Source: Phycisphaerales bacterium
GTDB taxonomy: Bacteria; Planctomycetota; Phycisphaerae; Phycisphaerales; UBA1924
Direction: 5' to 3'
NCBI GenBank assembly: GCA_016764895.1
Contig: JAESRA010000189.1
Coordinates: 1-43,912 of the forward strand
Length of the DNA stretch: 43,912 nt
Below the pieces are notes generated by a model, which was not told the origin of the DNA, ran no database searches, and worked only from the letters and a program-made list of their open reading frames with translations. Positions 37,436 to 43,912 of this stretch are shown piece by piece (position 1 is the first letter of the stretch; the number at the start of each line of letters is the position of its first letter). A program made the position numbers and the translations under genes.

Positions 37436-38335
37436 TCAAATCCGTTCAAATCGCAGCGTCATCGAACTCTTGAGCGTCTCCCCAGGCTCAAGAATCCGAA
37501 CCCCAGTATCCGCGCGATCGGTCATCCGATTAAACCCATCATTGACCATCGACACCGGCTCAACACACACCCAAGGCAGTGGGGCGGTGTCGTCCCCTGG
37601 CGTGTACATCACCAAATGCCCAAACACATCACAACACTCCATCACACACCGAACCCCGCTCTTGTCCCATTCCAAGACCGCCCTCCCATCAAATCCTCCG
37701 AACACATCATCAAGCCCCGGATCCCCGATCGCCCCGCCCGCTCGCAATCCCTTGCACACCTCATCATCAACCATCGGCCCAACCGGAATCTGATCCTCGC
37801 ACGGATACCGCCCCCCGACACCCGCCTTGACCCGCAACTCATCGCCCTGGTCCCACAACGACCGTAAAAAATACGGGTGATGTCCAACCCCCCCAGGCAT
37901 CGGGCTGTCCCCAAGATTCGTCAGCTCCAGATCAATCTCAACACACCCATCCCCGATCTCAATCCGGAAAACCGCACCGAACGCAAACGGGAAGTTCACC
38001 CTCTCGACCAGCCGAGAATCAAACACACACCGAGCCGTATACGGCGACCGATCCCCGATCATCCACCCATGATCCCGCCCGACCCCATGAATCGCCGAAC
38101 CATCAGGGTGATTGGGCCTGAGCCGATGCGTCTGGTTATCGAACCCGAACTTTGCGCCCTTGATGCGGTTCGTCCAAGGCACCATCAAGAAACTCCCCAC
38201 TCCATCAGCCCCAGACCGCAGCACCGGTTGCCATTGGCCATCAGGATTGGGCAACTCCAGCGCATCAATCCGGCATCCATTGGATGGATCAATCACCACG
38301 CGGATCGTGTCATTGGTAAGTTCAATCGGAGCCAT
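37436..38335 (-). CDS. Aldose 1-epimerase (mutarotase) family protein
   Basis: A 299-residue protein of the galactose-mutarotase-like beta-sandwich family, which interconverts alpha and beta anomers of aldoses or acts on hexose-6-phosphates. Visible features are WTNRIKGAKF near the substrate site, HGVGRDHGW, the catalytic-His block GGVGHHPYF, and the C-terminal CVEPVSMVNDGFN containing the probable base Glu. I chose ATG 38335 (MAPIELTND) because the fold begins there. Longer in-frame starts at 38368 and 38464 add residues without family likeness and also lack a good ribosome-binding site. It converges on lipA with only 5 bases between stops. Confidence 0.85.
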   Translation of the reverse strand: MAPIELTNDTIRVVIDPSNGCRIDALELPNPDGQWQPVLRSGADGVGSFLMVPWTNRIKGAKFGFDNQTHRLRPNHPDGSAIHGVGRDHGWMIGDRSPYTARCVFDSRLVERVNFPFAFGAVFRIEIGDGCVEIDLELTNLGDSPMPGGVGHHPYFLRSLWDQGDELRVKAGVGGRYPCEDQIPVGPMVDDEVCKGLRAGGAIGDPGLDDVFGGFDGRAVLEWDKSGVRCVMECCDVFGHLVMYTPGDDTAPLPWVCVEPVSMVNDGFNRMTDRADTGVRILEPGETLKSSMTLRFERI

Positions 38336-38586
38336 CCCCAACTCTAGCCCGAAACCTCCATCGGGCATGATCGGACCCGCAACCCAAGTCCGATTACCAA
38401 TCCCTCTCGCCCAATCGGAACAGCCGCTCCATCCTGCTGTACCAATCCAGAGATATTTGCGCATTGTTCGACAACATATAGAACATTCAAAGCAGCCGCC
38501 CGATGCACACTATTGAGACATCGACCCCGCCACAAATCGGGGCACGATCAGGACAGGGCGACCGAGGGACAGGGAGGATTTGTATC

Positions 38587-41031
38587 ATGACGGAAAACGA
38601 CAACCAATCAGTTCACAAAACCGGGCGACTCTCCCCCCGCACCAATAAAGCCAAGGGCTCTGACCCCCACGCCTCAGAGATCAAACCCCAGAAGGGGTCC
38701 GACGAGGTCCTCGGGGCGATCGAAGGCGTCGAGAAACAACTCAACGCCCTCCGCGATGCCCATGACGAACAACGCAGACTCTCCGACGAACTCGCCGACC
38801 GCCGCGCCCAGATCGAAGACACCGCCGAGCAGATCGAAGCCCGAGAATCCGAACTCACAGGCAGAGAGGTCGAGCTTGCCGAGATGCGTGAGGAACTCGA
38901 AAGCCGCGAGACCGAGATCGCCCAGCGGGCATCGGGTTTAGAGCAGCGTGAGTCCAAGGTCGCCCAGCACGCCGAGTCCATCGAAGAACTCGAGGTCGTC
39001 GTCGAAAACAAGTCCAAGCAGATCGATCAACGCGTCGAAGAACTCGACAAGCAGCTCCAAGGCATCTCCATCCGCAAAGAAGAACTCGGCAAGCTCGAGA
39101 AGCAAGCCAAGGAACGCATCGAGCTCGACAACAAGCTCGAAGCCGACATCGCCGCGCTCACCGAAGACCTCGATCACACCAAAGCCTCTCTCGGTGGCCG
39201 CGAGATCGAGCTCAAAGAACGCGCCAAAGTCGTCGAAGACCTCGCCGTCCAAGCCGGTCTTCTTGAAAAGAAAATGGCTCAACTCTCGGACAAATCCAGG
39301 GCCGACGAGGACGAATCACTCAAAATGGTCGACGAGATGCAGAATCAGCTCGACGATGCTCAACAAAAAATCCACGAGCATGACGACGCAATGCTCCGAG
39401 CCTTCCAACGCATCGACGAGCTCGAGCAGATCGCCACCACCCGCGCCGATGACCTGCTTGCCGCCAAAAACACGATCACCAAGCTCAACTCGGTCGAGCA
39501 AGCATACGCTGAGTCTGCCAAGCAGATCGTCGATCTTCAATCAAAGCTCGAAGGCTTCCAATCCAAGTTCCAAGCCGCCCAGACCCAGCTCAAATCCGCC
39601 CCTTCCGACGATCAGTTAAAGGGCATCCAATCCAAGCTCGACCAGTCCGCCGGGCAGCTCACAAAGGCCCGCGAGCACGCAACCGATCTCCAGAAACAAC
39701 TCGACGCCCTCGGCTCAAGCGCAACCGACGAACTCGAAACCTCCAAATCCCAAATCGCCAAACTCACCGCCGATCTGGCCCAAGCCAAGTCCGGGCTCAA
39801 GGACGCCATCGAGAGCCGCAAGCAGACCCAAGCCGATCTGCAATCCAAACTCGACGCCGCCATTAAGGCTGGAAAGCAGCACCAAAGCTCCTCAGGCTCC
39901 CACCAGTCGGCGATCAAAGAACTCGAATCCAAACTCGCCCAACGCAACGAGCAGGTCTCGGCCATCCGTTCCAAGTACGATGGCATCTCCGAACAACTCC
40001 TCACAGAACAAAAAAACACCGAGGAACTCGAAGCCCAAATCGAACGCCTCGGCGAACTCCTCGATGTCTCCAACGACCGCGAGAACGAGCTCGCCCAAGA
40101 AATCGTCGAGCTCAACGAGCTTCTTGAAAGTGCCGAGTCCCAAGAAGTCGTCAAGTCTGACGAATGGACATCGGCACGCAAAGAACGCCTCAGCCGCGTC
40201 AAGTCCATCCTCCGCATCCAGTCCGACAAGATCCGCCGAGCCACCGGAGCCCTCCGCGACCGCTACGACCAGTGCGAAAAAGTCCTCCTCAAACGCTCCG
40301 AACTCGTCGACGCATACCAAGCCATCTCAGAAGCCCAGGCAAAGCTCGCCAAACGCGAAGCACGCTCAGGAACACTCCTAGGACTCTCAGGGCTCGGACT
40401 GCTTCTCATGATGATCGCCGGTGGAAGCTGGTTCGTCGCAGGCCAAGTCGTCCCCGGTGCCTACGCCTCTCGGATCACCCTCACCGCACGCGCCGGCGAA
40501 CGCGTGATGACCACCGATGACATCGCCTCATGGCAAGGCTATATCGAAGGGCTCGTCACCGATCCACAGTTCATCGAAAAAGCCGCTCTCGGCATGAAAC
40601 GCAGAGGCATCGACGAACTCGCCATCGCGGGGAACCTCGGAGCACACATGAGTGAATCGCTCGATGTCGTCAGCGCAGAACCAGGGAAGATCGAGCTTGA
40701 ATACCGCGGCGACGGCCCCGCCCGCACACAGCGTATCCTCGATACCTACGCCCTGACCCTTACATCACAAGCCAACGCCGCGCGTGCACGCCGGATCGAT
40801 GGCGCCCTCACCTCGATAATCGAGTCCGCCTCAGTCGGCGAATCCCCCCTCGACACCGCCCGCATCGAAACCGCAGGCATGATCTTCGGTGGCTCCTCAT
40901 TGGCAACCTTCATCTTCGGAGGGCTCTTCTGGAGACGGATGGTCAAGCTCAAAGCAAACTTCGAACGCGACTCCCGTGTTGAACCACTCTTTGACGACAA
41001 CTCATGGGAAGTCGAAGGCAAAGACGCCTGA
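38587..41031 (+). CDS. Long coiled-coil protein with C-terminal Wzz-like membrane domain
   Basis: An 814-residue protein. Residues about 30-560 are a nearly continuous heptad-rich coiled coil of Glu, Lys, Gln, Leu and Ala, followed by a basic segment. A transmembrane helix at about 596-620 (LLGLSGLGLLLMMIAGGSWF), a ~140-residue extracytoplasmic region and a second helix at about 762-780 form a Wzz-like hairpin. In that region, ARAGERVMTTDDIASWQGYIE and DPQFIEKAALGMKRRGI recall the membrane-proximal part of polysaccharide chain-length regulators. The protein ends in a short basic/acidic tail. GGAGG lies nine bases before ATG 38587. The function is not established; a scaffold linking the cytoplasm to an envelope glycan machine is inferred. 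Confidence 0.75.
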   Translation: MTENDNQSVHKTGRLSPRTNKAKGSDPHASEIKPQKGSDEVLGAIEGVEKQLNALRDAHDEQRRLSDELADRRAQIEDTAEQIEARESELTGREVELAEMREELESRETEIAQRASGLEQRESKVAQHAESIEELEVVVENKSKQIDQRVEELDKQLQGISIRKEELGKLEKQAKERIELDNKLEADIAALTEDLDHTKASLGGREIELKERAKVVEDLAVQAGLLEKKMAQLSDKSRADEDESLKMVDEMQNQLDDAQQKIHEHDDAMLRAFQRIDELEQIATTRADDLLAAKNTITKLNSVEQAYAESAKQIVDLQSKLEGFQSKFQAAQTQLKSAPSDDQLKGIQSKLDQSAGQLTKAREHATDLQKQLDALGSSATDELETSKSQIAKLTADLAQAKSGLKDAIESRKQTQADLQSKLDAAIKAGKQHQSSSGSHQSAIKELESKLAQRNEQVSAIRSKYDGISEQLLTEQKNTEELEAQIERLGELLDVSNDRENELAQEIVELNELLESAESQEVVKSDEWTSARKERLSRVKSILRIQSDKIRRATGALRDRYDQCEKVLLKRSELVDAYQAISEAQAKLAKREARSGTLLGLSGLGLLLMMIAGGSWFVAGQVVPGAYASRITLTARAGERVMTTDDIASWQGYIEGLVTDPQFIEKAALGMKRRGIDELAIAGNLGAHMSESLDVVSAEPGKIELEYRGDGPARTQRILDTYALTLTSQANAARARRIDGALTSIIESASVGESPLDTARIETAGMIFGGSSLATFIFGGLFWRRMVKLKANFERDSRVEPLFDDNSWEVEGKDA

Positions 41032-41062
41032 CCAACACTGATCTGAAATCCTTAAACACAAA

Positions 41063-41091
41063 CCGCCGCATCAAGATTCTTGATGCGGCGG
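41063..41091. terminator. Bidirectional hairpin terminator between convergent genes
   Basis: Perfect 13-bp inverted repeat CCGCCGCATCAAG-ATT-CTTGATGCGGCGG with a 3-base loop. It sits between the stop of the coiled-coil gene (41031, plus) and that of the anti-sigma gene (41155, minus). On the minus strand it is followed by TTTGTGTTT. On the plus strand the following bases are only moderately T-rich. It probably ends both transcripts. Confidence 0.82.
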
Positions 41092-41154
41092 CTGTGTATT
41101 CGATTCATTATCCGAGTGCCAGAGAGAGGCCATACCCCCGAATCGATTCAGTCT

Positions 41155-41991
41155 TTACAGATTTGAATCAACACTCGAAACCACAGGCTCGGCGTTCTCG
41201 ATCGCGTCGTTGATCCCCTGATAGATCGCCAATCGACGATCGCTCTTGAGATTTACTTTAACCTCAAAGTCCTCGAGTTCGCCCTCCGAAGAGAAGGTCG
41301 CGACCTCGCGGACAATGTTGCCCTCGCCATCAAGCACGACCAAGCGGAACGGGTTCTCTTTGCTCGCCTTCATGTTCTTGACAAACAGCCGGGCAGAGTC
41401 CCAGTCAGGGTTATGCCAGACTGAGGCCACAGATTTCGATGATCCGTTTAAGGACACCATCGAGACCCGTTCGGTTGAAGGATCAAACAGCGTCGATTCG
41501 AGGAACTCAGCACCAATGTTGTCATACAACTGCCCGATCAATGCATCAGGCGATTGGTTGTACACCTGGTTATTGCTGGTCCACACGACACTCAACGCAA
41601 TCGTCGCCGCCGCAAACCCAATCGTCGAAGCACGCCACAAACGGTGCACCTTCGGGGTCGTGGAAATCTTCGGCTGTGCCCGGCGAGCAGACTCAGGATC
41701 AATCCGACCAACAATCGCTGGAGCAACTCCCGATGCGATCCGGAGATCGTTCTCTTGCTCACGCATCGCCGCGCGGACCGCAGAGATCACGAGCTCACGC
41801 AACGCCGGATCAGGTTTGTTATTGGGCATCAGATCACCAAAGTCGCCCATCCGCTGTGCTTCTTCACGCACCAACAGCTGAACCGATTCCGACGCCGCCT
41901 CAAACGCAGCCTCATACTCACGGATCTCAGAGTCTTCCAGAAGACCCAATGTGTGGAGCATCGTATTTTCAATAAGTTGTTGAGTGTTCAT
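41155..41991 (-). CDS. Anti-sigma factor (RskA-like membrane protein)
   Basis: A 278-residue protein with a cytoplasmic N-terminal helical domain (1-110), one transmembrane helix (about 122-140, TIGFAAATIALSVVWT) and an extracytoplasmic domain like the anti-sigma-K C-terminal family (SVWHNPDWDSARLFVKNM, FRLVVLDGEGNIV). Such proteins hold an ECF sigma factor at the membrane until a signal triggers release. The zinc-binding HxxxCxxC motif of ZAS anti-sigma factors is absent. The ATG overlaps the sigma stop codon (ATGA), as expected for a stoichiometric sigma/anti-sigma pair. The signal is unknown. Confidence 0.85.
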   Translation of the reverse strand: MNTQQLIENTMLHTLGLLEDSEIREYEAAFEAASESVQLLVREEAQRMGDFGDLMPNNKPDPALRELVISAVRAAMREQENDLRIASGVAPAIVGRIDPESARRAQPKISTTPKVHRLWRASTIGFAAATIALSVVWTSNNQVYNQSPDALIGQLYDNIGAEFLESTLFDPSTERVSMVSLNGSSKSVASVWHNPDWDSARLFVKNMKASKENPFRLVVLDGEGNIVREVATFSSEGELEDFEVKVNLKSDRRLAIYQGINDAIENAEPVVSSVDSNL

Positions 41992-42656
41992 GAGGGTACT
42001 TCTTTTTCTGTGCGCTCTCGGAGCCGAACGAGTGCCCGGCTGAGTGCTGATTTAATCGTCCCAAGTGGGGTATCGAGTTCTTCACTAATCTGCCTGAGCG
42101 TCTGACCACCCAGGTACGCACGCATAACAACCGTGCGTTGGAGTTCTGGTAAGGTGTTGACACGGATCATCAACGCCCGAAAATTCTCATCTCTTTCCAT
42201 CCGGGCAGAGATATCTTTGATCGCAGGGGTGTTCCGCCCGTTCCCTCTGGCTCCCGTGCTCCCCTCGTCAAACAGCGAGGTCTTGATCCGTGCCCGCTTC
42301 CGACGCAACTTATCCACAAGATGACGCCGGGTCAGCAGCATCACCCAAGTGACCAGCGCCGCCTTGCGAGGATCAAACCGGTCTGCGGTCTTCCACAGCC
42401 GAACAAAGATCTCCTGAACCGCATCGTCCGCCTCGTCCCGCGTAGGGAGCGATTGGATCGCCATACGGAACACCAGCGACCCGAAACGGTCGTAGAGTTC
42501 GCCGACACCGGCCTCCTGGTTGGCTGCTACACGCTGCATCAACTCAAAATCAATCCTGCCTTGACCCGTAAAATCGCTCGCCTTCATAGCAGGCGTAGGA
42601 GCCGCACCACCTTTGGATGGTCGATTCTGTCCGGGTTGTTCCGATTCTCTATTCAT
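41988..42656 (-). CDS. ECF-family RNA polymerase sigma factor
   Basis: A 222-residue sigma-70-family factor lacking regions 1 and 3. Region 2 is visible around LYDRFGSLVFRMAIQSLP and DDAVQEIFVRLWKTADRFD, with core-binding and -10 recognition residues. Region 4 is LPELQRTVVMRAYLGG followed by the helix-turn-helix TLRQISEELDTPLGTIKSALSRA. A ~35-residue Pro/Gly/Ser-rich N-terminal extension precedes region 2. With the downstream anti-sigma gene it forms a SigK/RskA-like module. Sigma genes of this kind often regulate themselves and a nearby target; the divergent pseudopilin gene is a candidate, but no ECF promoter was identified. Confidence 0.92.
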   Translation of the reverse strand: MNRESEQPGQNRPSKGGAAPTPAMKASDFTGQGRIDFELMQRVAANQEAGVGELYDRFGSLVFRMAIQSLPTRDEADDAVQEIFVRLWKTADRFDPRKAALVTWVMLLTRRHLVDKLRRKRARIKTSLFDEGSTGARGNGRNTPAIKDISARMERDENFRALMIRVNTLPELQRTVVMRAYLGGQTLRQISEELDTPLGTIKSALSRALVRLRERTEKEVPS

Positions 42657-42985
42657 ATTTCCCGGGTTCCACGAGTGTGCCCGGCACCTGCGTAACGACC
42701 GCAGAGCACCTCCCTATACGCTATCACCACACATCGGATGCTTGCAAGTCCTTAAACGAAGTAAATTTCTGCTTATCGCACCCGAAATGTAAGGCAAATG
42801 TTCGTATAGAATACAATTCTGATTGAAATATCAGGACTTTGGGCTTGCATCAATTTCACGAACACACTATATTGGAAATGCGTTATGATAGTGGAGGCCG
42901 ATCGAATTCGGTACATCTGGAATCGGCGACTGCATCCCGCAGGCGTGCAATGCCGATACCCAGATATAGGAAAGTGGTCTATCTC
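42657..42985. promoter_or_regulatory. Divergent sigma/pseudopilin region with a sigma-70-like promoter
   Basis: For the plus strand, TTGCAT (42845-42850), a 17-base spacer and TATATT (42868-42873) form a good housekeeping-type promoter. It would start transcription about 105 bases before the pseudopilin gene. Short inverted repeats CTGAT/ATCAG and GAAT/ATTC cluster at about 42810-42835, just upstream of it, and could be a regulator site. The sigma-gene promoter on the minus strand was not resolved. No other gene is seen. Confidence 0.5.
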
Positions 42986-43753
42986 GTGAAAATGACATCC
43001 CTTCAACCCAGTACAAACCACGACGGGCAGACTCGCCCAAGTGGTTTTACACTCATTGATGTCTTGGTCTCCATTGCCGTCATCGCGATCCTCATCGGCA
43101 TCATGCTCCCCAGCATTAGCAAGGTCCGCGAGTCGGCTCGAAAGGTCATCTGCTCCTCCGACATGCGACAGATCGGTCTGGGCATGAATCTCTACGCCGA
43201 AGACAACAAATCCATACTCCCCTCAAGCGTCTTCCTCGATGATGACGGCGGACGCTTTGCCCAACCTCTCTTCCCCCAACTCATGGACACCATCCGCACC
43301 AATGAAGATCAATACGCCGATCGTCAATGGGGTCAATGGGACGGGCTCGGCCTGCTCTTCTACAAGGGCTACATCTCCGCTCCAGGGGTCTACTACTGCC
43401 CAAGCCACACCGGCTCCCACACACTCGACAAATACGAGGACCAGTGGAATCTAAACGAATCCACCGAAATCATCGCCAACTACCAATACAGAGGGATCGG
43501 CCCCAACGGCCAGCGTCACCTCTACGCAATGAACTCACTCGACGCATTGGTCACCGATTCACTCCGCTCAATCGAAGACCTCAACCATCAGAACGGCCTC
43601 AATGTTCTTGCCGCAGGCCTCTCCGTCAACTGGTTCGATGACATCAACAGCCAGGTCATGGAATCACTCTTGTCACGCACCACCGACTCTGAAGCAGATG
43701 ACACCGTCCAGACATGGCAAATCTTCGATGGCGGCTCAAACACGATCGACTAA
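42986..43753 (+). CDS. Type II secretion/type IV pilin-like pseudopilin
   Basis: A 255-residue protein with an N-terminal prepilin signal: a polar leader, then G20|F21-TLIDVLVSIAVIAILIG. The prepilin peptidase would cut after G20 and methylate F21. The usual Glu at mature position 5 is Asp (D25), a conservative change. The hydrophobic helix is followed by SKVRESARKVICSSDMRQIG and LYAEDNK, typical of the many pseudopilin-like proteins of Planctomycetes. The C-terminal globular domain is unassigned. The start is GTG 42986, which suits AGGAAAG 11 bases upstream better than ATG 42992; the choice is not firm. Confidence 0.85.
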   Translation: MKMTSLQPSTNHDGQTRPSGFTLIDVLVSIAVIAILIGIMLPSISKVRESARKVICSSDMRQIGLGMNLYAEDNKSILPSSVFLDDDGGRFAQPLFPQLMDTIRTNEDQYADRQWGQWDGLGLLFYKGYISAPGVYYCPSHTGSHTLDKYEDQWNLNESTEIIANYQYRGIGPNGQRHLYAMNSLDALVTDSLRSIEDLNHQNGLNVLAAGLSVNWFDDINSQVMESLLSRTTDSEADDTVQTWQIFDGGSNTID

Positions 43754-43757
43754 CCCA

Positions 43758-43912
43758 TCAGTCCATCTGAACGGGCATCTTCCGTTTAGGCTCAGGAAGG
43801 CAAATTTCCCCCAAGAAAAATTCACCCTCGAATTGATCTTGGATTGCCTCAGAGGGGCGACCCTCGCCTTTGTTTCCCGGGTGCTCGAGCCGGCCAAGCC
43901 CTACATCGAGAA
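43758..43912 (-). CDS. C-terminal fragment of an unrecognised gene, cut by the window edge
   Basis: The minus strand is open from the right edge to TGA at 43758-43760. It encodes about 50 residues that begin LDVGLGRLEHPGNKGEG and end PEPKRKMPVQMD. The composition (balanced, charged, no long low-complexity run) looks like a real protein C-terminus. It converges on the pseudopilin gene with only a few bases between the stops. I do not recognise the family from this fragment. Confidence 0.5.
   Translation of the reverse strand, partial: LDVGLGRLEHPGNKGEGRPSEAIQDQFEGEFFLGEICLPEPKRKMPVQMD

Overview
The window looks like a chromosomal segment of a planctomycete, most likely class Phycisphaerae. 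This is inferred from gene content, not from a marker phylogeny. Supporting signs are a pseudopilin whose N-terminus reads GFTLIDVLVSIAV, a small membrane protein ending in a paired-Cys zinc-ribbon with CAYDLRG and CPECG, an exosortase/EpsI pair, and frequent GTG or TTG starts with good Shine-Dalgarno sequences. The sequence is moderately GC-rich and gene-dense. I see no transposase, phage gene, tRNA, rRNA or CRISPR array.

Layout. Positions 1-3187 (+) hold the 3' part of glnS, a PfkB-family kinase and a methyltransferase. Positions 3184-10050 (-) hold a Deg-type serine protease, a di-haem cytochrome c peroxidase with a clear terminator, and carB. Positions 10299-16431 (+) hold glmS, a zinc-ribbon membrane protein, a GNAT acetyltransferase and a divergent GH35-like protein whose two catalytic glutamates appear substituted. 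Positions 16467-20984 (-) hold a probable run tpiA-secG-yicC-phosphotransferase-PDZ protein. A flavin-dependent halogenase-like enzyme follows at 21116-22867 (+).

Positions 22947-35970 (-) are the most distinctive block. In transcription order it encodes a Wza-type outer-membrane export lipoprotein, an exosortase with an intact Cys/Arg/His triad, an EpsI-family partner, a 1545-residue membrane-anchored TPR protein, a Wzz/BY-kinase fusion with a degenerate ATP site, an NDP-sugar epimerase/dehydratase and a WecA-type initiating glycosyl-phosphate transferase. Together these describe initiation, chain-length control and export of a surface polysaccharide, coupled to C-terminal protein sorting. 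No PEP-CTERM substrate and no elongating glycosyltransferase lies in the window, so those parts must be encoded elsewhere.

Positions 36513-43912 hold lipA (+), an aldose-1-epimerase-like gene (-), a long coiled-coil protein with a C-terminal Wzz-like domain (+), a convergent hairpin terminator, an ECF sigma/anti-sigma pair (-), a divergent pseudopilin (+) and the C-terminus of an unrecognised gene at the right edge (-).

The points most worth following are the degenerate kinase inside the exosortase locus, the substituted GH35 active site, the halogenase-like enzyme, the coiled-coil/Wzz-like fusion and a five-copy 10-bp tandem repeat that supplies the stop codon of the WecA-type gene.
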